From Lujinxingiaceae bacterium (GTDB taxonomy: Bacteria > Myxococcota_A > Bradymonadia > Bradymonadales > Bradymonadaceae): DNA of 32,444 nt. Each line of letters begins with the position of its first letter. The stretch's first letter is position 1. Made by a program: the position numbers and the translations under genes. Positions 23,883 through 32,000 of this stretch are shown here, one piece after another. Where the stretch lies: contig JACCWM010000052.1 in the NCBI GenBank assembly GCA_013697635.1, positions 1-32,444 of the forward strand, written 5' to 3'. The notes beneath the pieces are model-generated. The model did no database searches. It was not told where the DNA came from and was given only the letters and a program-made list of their open reading frames with translations.

Positions 23883-24872
23883 ATGCCTAGCATCATCACA
23901 GGAACCGGGCATCATGTGCCCTCGCGCTGCGTCACCAACGACGAGATCGCCGCGCTCGTGGGCTCGTCGAGCGCATGGATCGAGGAGCGAAGCGGCATCT
24001 GCCAGCGCTATTTCGTTGGCGACGGCGAGTCTAATGCGAGTATTGCAGCCGTGGCGGCGCGCCGTGCGCTCGAGGACGCCGGCCTCGAGGCCAGCGATCT
24101 CGACGCGATCGTCTATGCAACCTTGTCGCCGGACATGGCCTTTCCAGGCAGCGGCGTGTTTATGCAGCGCGAGCTGGGCCTGAACAACATCCCCGCGCTC
24201 GACGTTCGCGCCCAGTGCTCGGGTTTCATTTACGCGCTCTCGGTGGCCCACGCCTGGCTCGTCGCCGGCATGTACGAGCGCGTGCTCGTCGTCGGCAGTG
24301 AGGTGCACTCCACGGGCCTGGACCTCTCGCAGGCCGGGCGCGCGGTGGCCGTGCTCTTTGGCGACGGCGCGGGAGCAGTCATCCTGGAGCGCAGCGAAGG
24401 GAAGGGCGCGGGCATCATCGACATTCGCCTGGGCGCTGACGGATCGGGCGCCCATCTGCTTCGCTGCGAGCGGCCCGGCTCGCGCTACTCCCCGAGCATC
24501 GACTATTCCGCCCTCGACGACGGCCTGCATTTCCCACAGATGGAGGGCCGCAGCGTCTTTCGCCGCGCGGTCGAGATGCTCGAGCGCGAGCTCGCGGCCT
24601 TGTTTGCCCGAAACCAGCTTGCGCTCGACGACATTTTGCTCGTACCCCACCAATCCAATCAGCGCATCAACGAGCTCGTCGGCGCGCGCCTTGGCCTTCG
24701 ACCCGACCAGATCGTGCACACCATCGCCTCGTTTGGAAACACGACCGCCGCCAGCATCCCAATGGCCCTCGACATCGCCCGCCGAGACGGCCGCGCCCAG
24801 CCCGGGCGCCTGATCGCCCTGGCGGCCTTTGGCAGCGGCCTGACCTGGGGCACGGCCCTGCTCGAAGTCTAG
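23883..24872 (+). CDS. fabH: 3-oxoacyl-ACP synthase III (KAS III/FabH-like), 329 aa
   Basis: KAS III condenses an acyl-CoA with malonyl-ACP to start fatty-acid synthesis. The catalytic triad is complete: Cys112 in AQCSGF, His256 in PHQSNQRI and Asn286 in GNTTAAS. The N-terminus SIITGTGHHVPSRCVTNDEI is typical. The ATG at 23883 sets Cys112 at the position found in E. coli FabH. No fabD/fabG/acpP neighbours are present, so this may be a secondary or specialised copy, for example for branched-chain starters or another thiolase-fold reaction. The symbol reflects family rather than proven function. Its stop is 4 bp from the stop of the convergent membrane-protein gene. Confidence 0.9.
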   Translation: MPSIITGTGHHVPSRCVTNDEIAALVGSSSAWIEERSGICQRYFVGDGESNASIAAVAARRALEDAGLEASDLDAIVYATLSPDMAFPGSGVFMQRELGLNNIPALDVRAQCSGFIYALSVAHAWLVAGMYERVLVVGSEVHSTGLDLSQAGRAVAVLFGDGAGAVILERSEGKGAGIIDIRLGADGSGAHLLRCERPGSRYSPSIDYSALDDGLHFPQMEGRSVFRRAVEMLERELAALFARNQLALDDILLVPHQSNQRINELVGARLGLRPDQIVHTIASFGNTTAASIPMALDIARRDGRAQPGRLIALAAFGSGLTWGTALLEV

Positions 24873-24876
24873 AGCC

Positions 24877-26652
24877 CTAAAAGCCTACCAGCACCGCCGT
24901 TCCGACCGACACGCCAAGGGCCTTGGCAGCGTGGTTCGACCCATCGACAAGGCAATTGTCGTCGCTGACAAAGCGCTCGCGCGCGCGCGCCACATGCAGC
25001 TCGATCCCGATGGTTCCATCCCATGCGCTCGATTGGCCCTCGCGCACGCGCCGAGTCTCACCTCGAAACGACGCTTCCAACTCCAGGCCGCGCTCAACGT
25101 CCATGCAGCTATCGAGCGCCGGCTCGCAGCCCTGACGAGGCCGCGCCAGCAAGCTGATCCCCAGATCCTGAGGCAGCCCGACGCCCCGCACCAGATGCAG
25201 CGATCCGAGGCCGACGATGCGCTCCTCGACGACCCGCTGCAGCTCGATTCGCAGCGCAAAATAAGGCCGATTCGAGCTCACCGCCGAGCCCTCTTCGCGA
25301 AAGCTCACGCGCGCTTGCTCATTACCGGTCGGCCAAAGCGGCGCCAGGACGGCCTCGGGCGCGCAGACTCGCACGCTCGAGCTTTGCGCGCCAAAGAGCG
25401 ATGCGAGCTGCAACAAACTGCAGCCGTCTTCGCCTTCCTCGAGCGCTTGCACGGTCCACTCACCGCTTGGCGGCCGATCCCAGTCCACACCGGCGTTGCT
25501 CGTCGGTCCAAAACAGCCCTGCGACGCGCCTTCGAGAGGACCCGCACCCGCCGGCCGCTCCCGATGCAGCGGCTCGGAATGCTGTGACCACCAACGATAC
25601 ACCGTCCCCGCCGGCGGACTCGACGCCACCAAAAACTCCTCCTCGCTGCAGTCCTCGGCAAAGTAGCAAGGCCGATTGCGCCACTCATGCAGCGGACCGC
25701 TCGCGCCGGCGTAGTCGGCGTCGAGCACCACGGTCTGCGCATCGGGCATGACGTCGCGCGGTATGTTGACGTCACCCAAGACGTCTTTGTAGGCGAGCTG
25801 ATCGTCCCAGATCACGAACACCTCGCCGGCCTTGTCACTTTGCACGAGCGCCACCTTGCACGTGTGCCCCGAGACACCATCCCGATCGCGGCCGTAGTAC
25901 AGATCGACGGCGATCTCCTGGCCGGACATCATCCGCTCGACCGCCGCATTGCCAAAATGCTCGTCGGCCAGATAAGCCGCCGGATTCTCCCGCACGGCCC
26001 CACAATCGAGTATGAATTCTTCGCGCAAATAGCGAACCCGCAGCACCTGGATCTCGTTTGTGCGGTTGAAAATCGAAACCCGCGCGCTCGCCGTCCACCC
26101 CACATTAGCGCCATCGTGAATCGGCTCGCCCGTCGCCATACACGCGATCGATCCGACGATCACTGCCACACACGCCAGCCGACGCCGCGTCCGCTCACCC
26201 ATCGAAGGCCAGGGCGAGCACATACGCGGATAAAGCACGATCAATCCCAACGCAATCATCGGCAACGCCACCAGATCCGTAGCATCCGGCGTCGTATGAA
26301 ACCCGAACAAGAAACCGCTCGCCACCCCATCCCAAAGCCTTGCCAACCCCGCCGACAGGTTGATCCCCGCAAACACCACCCCCACCGCCACCCCGCAGCC
26401 CACCAGCCCCCTGCGAGAGCGAACCCGCAACAAAGCCGCCAGCAGCACCGGCGCCAAAAAGAGCCCGGCAAAATCGCTCAGCTTCCCCGTCACCAGACCG
26501 GCATACACGCTGTGCTTGAAGAGATGATCGTTGAGCACGAGCAGCGCCAGCGCACCCAGCCAGGCCGGATGCAACAAAGCCCGCAACGGCTCGATACGAG
26601 GCGCGGCGGGCTCTGTGAAATAATTCTCGCGGGCGTGTGAAATCTTGGTCAT
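24877..26652 (-). CDS. Hypothetical membrane protein with NDHLFK/GKLSDFAGLF N-terminus, 591 aa
   Basis: The function is unknown. Residues 25-180 contain about five hydrophobic helices with the conserved-looking motif LNDHLFKHSVYAGLVTGKLSDFAGLFLAP. I associate this motif with uncharacterised Myxococcota-type proteins. The rest (about 185-591) is predicted extracytoplasmic, with scattered Cys residues (CYFAEDC, GCFGPTS, RQGCEPALDSC) that could form disulfides. The last 17 residues are again mildly hydrophobic. Its ATG lies 39 bp after the stop of the precursor-peptide gene on the same strand, with no terminator between. It could therefore be transcribed with the RiPP genes, although nothing in its sequence suggests a role in peptide maturation. 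It is clearly more GC-rich than the RiPP genes. Confidence 0.78.
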   Translation of the reverse strand: MTKISHARENYFTEPAAPRIEPLRALLHPAWLGALALLVLNDHLFKHSVYAGLVTGKLSDFAGLFLAPVLLAALLRVRSRRGLVGCGVAVGVVFAGINLSAGLARLWDGVASGFLFGFHTTPDATDLVALPMIALGLIVLYPRMCSPWPSMGERTRRRLACVAVIVGSIACMATGEPIHDGANVGWTASARVSIFNRTNEIQVLRVRYLREEFILDCGAVRENPAAYLADEHFGNAAVERMMSGQEIAVDLYYGRDRDGVSGHTCKVALVQSDKAGEVFVIWDDQLAYKDVLGDVNIPRDVMPDAQTVVLDADYAGASGPLHEWRNRPCYFAEDCSEEEFLVASSPPAGTVYRWWSQHSEPLHRERPAGAGPLEGASQGCFGPTSNAGVDWDRPPSGEWTVQALEEGEDGCSLLQLASLFGAQSSSVRVCAPEAVLAPLWPTGNEQARVSFREEGSAVSSNRPYFALRIELQRVVEERIVGLGSLHLVRGVGLPQDLGISLLARPRQGCEPALDSCMDVERGLELEASFRGETRRVREGQSSAWDGTIGIELHVARARERFVSDDNCLVDGSNHAAKALGVSVGTAVLVGF

Positions 26653-26691
26653 GGGGCCAGTTTGTGCCTTAACCGCTTGTGCATTTTCTGG

Positions 26692-26880
26692 TCAGTCGTC
26701 GTCCGAAGGGATTTGGCGAAGAAAGTCTCCGCCACTTCCATAGCCACCGGCGATGATCTGTGAAAGTTTCCCATGGTGACAAAGCACGGGTTTTTGATAC
26801 GGCAGCCTCATGATTGTCCGAGTTTCTTTTACGTCTTTGGTAGCAATGTTGTTGTTCACATGAGCAACTTTGGCATTCAT
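26692..26880 (-). CDS. Putative lasso-type RiPP precursor peptide, 62 aa
   Basis: The peptide has a leader with Y-x2-P-x-L-x3-G (YQKPVLCHHGKL, about residues 28-39). This is the motif used by lasso leaders to bind the RRE protein. A Gly-rich C-terminus follows: GGYGSGGDFLRQIPSDDD. If the core starts at the first Gly, Asp8 could form an 8-residue macrolactam ring with Gly1, with tail FLRQIPSDDD. Starting at the second Gly gives a 7-residue ring. The usual Thr at position -2 of the leader is Ile (or Ala with the second choice), a real deviation. ATG 26880 is chosen because GAGGA lies 5 bases upstream; ATG 26811 (39 aa) lacks a good site. The cyclase gene ends 174 bp upstream on the same strand. 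Confidence 0.75.
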   Translation of the reverse strand: MNAKVAHVNNNIATKDVKETRTIMRLPYQKPVLCHHGKLSQIIAGGYGSGGDFLRQIPSDDD

Positions 26881-26956
26881 TTGCTTCCTCATACTGCATA
26901 TTGGGGCCCAGGCATAATAGTTCAGCATAATGCTTTGGCCGAGGTTCACGCCGCTC

Positions 26957-26984
26957 AGTGTAACAGATCCAACTCCATTGACAA
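26957..26984 (-). promoter_or_regulatory. Candidate sigma-70-type promoter for the precursor gene
   Basis: On the minus strand TTGTCA (26984-26979) and TACACT (26962-26957) are spaced by 16 bases, close to TTGACA and TATAAT. This would start a transcript near 26950 with a leader of about 70 nt before the ATG at 26880. It would let the precursor be made in excess of the cyclase, as is common in RiPP loci. The match is by eye only. Confidence 0.4.
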
Positions 26985-27054
26985 GTGGACTGCTTCAGCC
27001 GATGCCGCTGGTTGCGGCCTTCCGACAAGTGCCGAACCCCCCTATAAATTTGTG

Positions 27055-28884
27055 TTATAGGGAAACCCATTGCTCGGCGGCGACCGTATTCCAGATATCG
27101 ATGGAGCCAACGAACCATTTGTTCTGAGTGCGGTTCGTGGCCTGGCAATACTTGCGGTAAGCCGATCGAAAAGCCGCCGGTTGGATGACCCCGGCTGCAG
27201 CGAGCCTACCCCCAGCGACCAGATTCTCAACGCGATGAATCTCTCGATCCCCAAGTCCACGTTCGATCAGAGCGTCGAAGCCACCAAATTTGCGATGACT
27301 GAGCACCGAATCGGGGAGAACTCCGCGGAGCAAGGATCTCAACAATCCCTTCTGGCGACCATTTAAGAACAAGTTTTCGGGAGGAATACGCAGACAGATC
27401 TCCCAGAGCTGCGCATCAAGAAATGGATAAACCGTCCGCAAGTTCGATGCACGCGCGATTTGTGCGCTGGCCCGGCATGCTAACTCCCATTGCCATCCCC
27501 GCAAGACCTCGAGCCGAGCACAACCCCAGTCTTGATATGAGAGGTAGGTGCTTGGGTTGCGTGCAAAGTACTCCTTGTCGCCTATCCACCGGCCCGGCTG
27601 AGTCCAAATGGCATGGCTAGAAGTGCCGTTGGGCCGATTCAGCCCGCAGACGTCCCGTATTCGGTGGACCGGCTCGATCAGGCCGTTTTTCTCAAGTACT
27701 ACGATCCCTCCTTGTCGAAGCGCCGTTCGAAGGCCTTTTTTCTTGGCGAGCCAATGCAATCCAATCCCGGGTCGATTATGGATCATTCTTCGCTCCCATA
27801 AAGTCCGAGGGCAGCAAAAGAGGTCGTCGCCTCCATGGCCATTGATCAGGGTTGTTTCACCGAGGAATTCTCGAGTCCATCGTTGGAACGCGATCAAACA
27901 CTGCATATGTGCAATCGGCGTCGGACCTTCTTCCCATCGCGAATCGGTGGTCACATCTCGACCGTTCAGCGGCCAATGCTCGCCGATTGGAAATCGATGG
28001 ACGCGAAGTGGAAGACTTGCTTCCAATTCGTCGATTGCCTGGCTCTCGTCACAACGCGGCAGGTCCGGGGCCACCATGGAAGCTGCGGCAATGACCGCTC
28101 GGCTATGAGGCGACCCCAATTTGCTCAGCAATCCAGCAAGAGTCGCTGAATCGACGCCGCCACTGAGCTGAACGGTGTGCGGTTGCGTCGAGACCCTCTG
28201 TAAAATGTGGGTCAGTCGGCCCACGATCTTTTCCGAAACATCGACGTCTGCTTCGTCATAGGAAGTGTCGGGTTGCCAATAGTAGCTCTTTGTCTGGGCG
28301 AGCTCCGCAGTCCAGGACACCTCCTCGCCAGGACGAATGCGATGAAGACCCTTCACAAAGTCGTCGGTATCACAATCGGAACTCCGCGACATGAAGGCAA
28401 CCAGACGCCTTGGATTGACCTCAGAACGTTCTTCCCGCAGCCGGCACAGCCAATGGGAATCGGTCGAAACCAAAACCTGTGTTTGCGTTCGGGCGAAAAA
28501 CAGTGGAACTAACCCTAATTTATCTCGAAACGCGAAAAGCCTACGACGCTTGGGATCCCATACGATGCCGGCGAGGATCCCATCACACCGCTGCAGGGCT
28601 TGAGTGCCCCAGCGTTGCCATGCTGCGGCCAATGTCTCAGCTACGTTCTTGCCACAAGGCTCGCCAAGTTGCTGAGCCACAACGGAAGGGTTATTCCATT
28701 GGCCAACCCAGGCCACATGAAGGGAGCCGTTTCGGAAAATTCCACCGTCTCGGGGTTCTGTCGCTGAACAAAAGGCCATGCGCAACACACAGCCTCCCAG
28801 CTCGACCGCGATTTCGGTGGTGTCGAGCGTTGCGTGAGATAGCGGGCTGGTTTTGTGCCCCAACGCTGCGATAAAGTCTGCCAA
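27055..28884 (-). CDS. Asparagine-synthetase-like lasso peptide cyclase (McjC-like), 609 aa
   Basis: Lasso cyclases adenylate an Asp/Glu side chain in the core and close the lactam with the N-terminal amine. The N-terminal part (about 40-190) resembles the glutaminase domain (RDKLGLVPLFFARTQTQVLVSTDSHWLC). It lacks the catalytic N-terminal Cys, so ammonia release from glutamine is unlikely. The synthetase domain has the pyrophosphate loop SGGVDS at 241-246, NGHGGDDLFC, and the late motifs YPFLDAQLWEICLRIPPE and GRQKGLLRSLLRGVLP. The start is taken as TTG 28884, 5 codons after an in-frame stop; no ATG is available before the domain. Base composition is lower in GC than flanking genes. A beta-lactam synthetase-like or other amide-forming RiPP enzyme is the main alternative. 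Confidence 0.83.
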   Translation of the reverse strand: MADFIAALGHKTSPLSHATLDTTEIAVELGGCVLRMAFCSATEPRDGGIFRNGSLHVAWVGQWNNPSVVAQQLGEPCGKNVAETLAAAWQRWGTQALQRCDGILAGIVWDPKRRRLFAFRDKLGLVPLFFARTQTQVLVSTDSHWLCRLREERSEVNPRRLVAFMSRSSDCDTDDFVKGLHRIRPGEEVSWTAELAQTKSYYWQPDTSYDEADVDVSEKIVGRLTHILQRVSTQPHTVQLSGGVDSATLAGLLSKLGSPHSRAVIAAASMVAPDLPRCDESQAIDELEASLPLRVHRFPIGEHWPLNGRDVTTDSRWEEGPTPIAHMQCLIAFQRWTREFLGETTLINGHGGDDLFCCPRTLWERRMIHNRPGIGLHWLAKKKGLRTALRQGGIVVLEKNGLIEPVHRIRDVCGLNRPNGTSSHAIWTQPGRWIGDKEYFARNPSTYLSYQDWGCARLEVLRGWQWELACRASAQIARASNLRTVYPFLDAQLWEICLRIPPENLFLNGRQKGLLRSLLRGVLPDSVLSHRKFGGFDALIERGLGDREIHRVENLVAGGRLAAAGVIQPAAFRSAYRKYCQATNRTQNKWFVGSIDIWNTVAAEQWVSL

Positions 28885-29063
28885 GTTCTTTGCTCGTCAA
28901 TGTGACATAGACCACGTGATTGGGCGAGTTCGCTTGTCAAAGCCCGACTCTGCTCAGCGCCCTGAAGCCAATCCACTATAGACTAAATTCTCTGTGTCTG
29001 TTATTCCCGGTACTTGGCCTGCAAGTATGAGGGTTCGTAATTTCTTAGAAGGTACAAAGCATA
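28885..29063. promoter_or_regulatory. Divergent intergenic region between cyclase and FG-GAP lipoprotein genes
   Basis: The 179-bp gap must hold promoters for both directions. On the minus strand a TATAGT at about 28980-28975 could be a -10 box for the cyclase transcript, with no convincing -35. On the plus strand AGAAGG (29047-29052) lies 11 bases before ATG 29064. No operator or riboswitch was recognised, and no RRE or protease gene fits here. Confidence 0.35.
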
Positions 29064-32000
29064 ATGTTCAGTCCTATGAAGTCACGGTGGGCCCACAGTG
29101 CCCTGTGTTTGTTGCTTCTCGTCTTGGCCGTCGGTTGTTCGTCGGAGGTCAAGCCACCAGTCTCCGACCAGAGTCCAGCGTCCCAGCAAGGCTTTGATGA
29201 AGATAACCATCATACGCCCCAGCATGCCGCGCCTCCAAATGGAAAGCTCGAAAGGGCGGATTGGCATCGCTCCTTCGATCGACGAAACGGGTATTCAAGC
29301 GCCACGGTTTTGGCTCTCGGAAATGTGAAAATCGCCGATTCGGGCTCGCTCAAAATTGCCCCGACGCCAGCCTTTGATTCCGAAGGGCGCGAAGTATCGC
29401 CTTCATGGCAGTATGAAACCCACCTTGCCAGTGTCTGGCGAGGGGATAATCAATTCGAGTTTTCCGACGCCGCGATCGAACGCGATATTGAGGGGTCGCG
29501 TCACACCTCACGTTATACGCGTGGTGTTGAAGTGCTTTATGACCATGTGTCAAACGGCCTAAAACAATCGATCGTCCTGGCCGAAAAACCGGTGGGAGCA
29601 GGGCAATTACGTATTCGTTTCGACGTCATCGGGGATATCTCATTGGAGATGGTGGACGACGGCGAGCGCATCAACGTGATTCATGCGAACGAGGTCATTT
29701 TCGCATGGACGGAGTTATTCGTACATGATTCAGCACACGAGCCTTTGGCCGCGTCAATGCGTGTTGACGGCCAATCGATCGTTTTCGATGTCGACGATGC
29801 TCGCGCAAGCTATCCCATCACCATCGATCCGCTGGCCAGCGACCCGAGCTTGGGCGACATTTCTGGCGACGGTTCGGGTGCTCGGTTCGGGATTCGGGTT
29901 TCAAGCGCCGGCGACGTCAACGGAGACGGCTTTGACGACATTATTGTTGGCGAAAGTCGCTATTCAGTCGGCCTGGATCAGCGAGGCCGAGCCTTGATCT
30001 TTTTGGGTTCCGAGTCCGGCATTTCCAGTACCGCGGCTTGGACGACGATTGGAGCCACGTTCCAAGAACTGCTGGGCACGGCTTTGGACACGGCGGGAGA
30101 CCTCAGCGGAAACGGGTGTGATGACATCCTCGTTGGAAGCCCTTCATGGTGGGGACCATCGGCGGCGTCAAGTGATTTTGCTCGAGGACGTGTGCAACTC
30201 TTTTCATTCAATGAGTGCGGCCTGCCTGGAGACACGCTGACTACAGTTTCGGTGTTTGAGGCAAGAGGCGAGATTGGCGGCAATAACTTTGGGCGCGCAG
30301 TGGCCAATGCCGGAGACTTCAATTGCGACGGCACTCCAGATATTCTGATCGGAGCCTTCGGCCACTCAGCAGGGGCGGGCAAGATCTACGTCTACTTTGG
30401 AGCCACGGGCACAAATCCCTTCTTAAATCCTCCGTGGACGTTTTCTTCTCCCAATACGGGAGCTCAGTTGGGTTGGGCTGTGGCCGGTGCTGGAAACGTC
30501 AACGGCGCAATGCACGACGACAATGGAACGCTGCGATCATGTGACGACATCCTGGTCGGTGGCCCTGCATTCAATGGAAATCGCGGCATCGTCCATCTGC
30601 TATTAGGAGCAAACCCCACTCCCAGCGCCACGTCCGCGTGGTCAATCTCGGGGGTGGTTGCCGGCGATCGACTGGGCTCAGCGTTAAGTGGCGGAGACGT
30701 CAACGGCGACGGATTCAACGATATCGTCATTGGCGTGCCCCGCCACGCCAACTCACTCGGGCGCGTGAAGGTATACATGGGCACGGATGCCGTCGATGGC
30801 GACGGCAAGCCGGTCTTCAGCGAATTTCGGGACATTGATGGTCCTGCGGTCGAATCCCGGTTCGGAACTGCGCTCAGCGCCAAAGGTGATTTCAATGCTG
30901 ACGGATTTGCCGATGTTGTTGTCGGCGCACCGTTCTTCGACACATCAAAGGGGCGCGTCGACGTCTATCTGGGTTCTCCAAGCGGCCTCACCAACGAGCC
31001 AATATGGACCACGATTTCCAACGTCTCCAATTCAGAGTACGGCTCGAGTCTCGCCGCAGCGGCTGATGTAAACCGGGTTGCTGGCGAGGTCTCTTATAGC
31101 GATCTCGTGGTTGGGGCATACGCCGACAACAATGTTGGACGGATTTATGTCTATCCAGGCCAGCCCAATTGCTACATCGAAGGCGAAAATGATGAGTTTG
31201 CCTTCTACGCCAATGGCGTCGTTAATCCAGAGAGCGAGTGCCAAATTTGCGACGTGACCAGCAGCCGAACGCAGTGGAGCGTGCGAACCAATGGCACCTC
31301 CTGTGGAGGAACGTGTTTTGATGGCCAGTGCAACGACGATGGACTATGCGAGGGCGGACCTGTGGTCTGCTATGATGGATGTCATTTTGGGGACTGCGGT
31401 GAGGCCACTGGATGCACCTTTGATCCTACCAACGATCCGAACGAATGCAGCGCGCCGCCCTGCACGGGCAATGGTGACTGCAGCGATGGCAACGTGTGCA
31501 CTGCCGATATTTGCGACTTGGATACGGAGCGCTGCGTTTTTGACCCCCTTCCGGCCACGGCCTCGTGCACCAGTGACGGAGTGAGTTGCACGGTCAATCA
31601 TTGCGACGGCGCGGGAAGTTGTGTGGCAACGGTGCCGACCGGCTGCTACATCAACAACGCCTGCTACATTGAGGGTGCTCTCAACCCAGACAACAGTTGC
31701 CAGTCTTGTCAGGCAGCATCCGACCCGAGGAATTGGACAAATCGAAGCTCAGGCTTGAGTTGTGATGATGGAGACTATTGCACCGTCAACAATCAATGTG
31801 ACGGTAACGGAACCTGCAGTGCAGGAGTCGCCCGAGTTTGTAGCGTCCCCGAATGTTTCGCCAGCTCTGTTTGTAATTCCGTGGCGCGCTCTTGCCAGCC
31901 TCAAGGCATCCTGGCCAATGCAACCCCATGCGATGAAAGCAACAATTGTACTGAAAGGACATGCCAAAGTGGAACGTGCACCGGTCCCAACGTCGACTGC

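Noticed and set aside
26669-27148. A 159-codon minus-strand frame over the precursor gene
   Set aside because: Its sequence is low-complexity in character (His/Arg/Trp-rich) with no motif, and it is out of frame with the precursor that has a good ribosome-binding site and leader motif.
27055-28884. Housekeeping asparagine synthetase (asnB)
   Set aside because: No N-terminal catalytic Cys, a shortened glutaminase-like domain, and a neighbouring precursor peptide favour a RiPP cyclase.
28641-28976. A 111-codon frame overlapping the cyclase start, considered as a possible RRE (B1) gene
   Set aside because: It overlaps the conserved N-terminal domain of the cyclase in another frame, starts with GTG, and shows no PqqD-like pattern.
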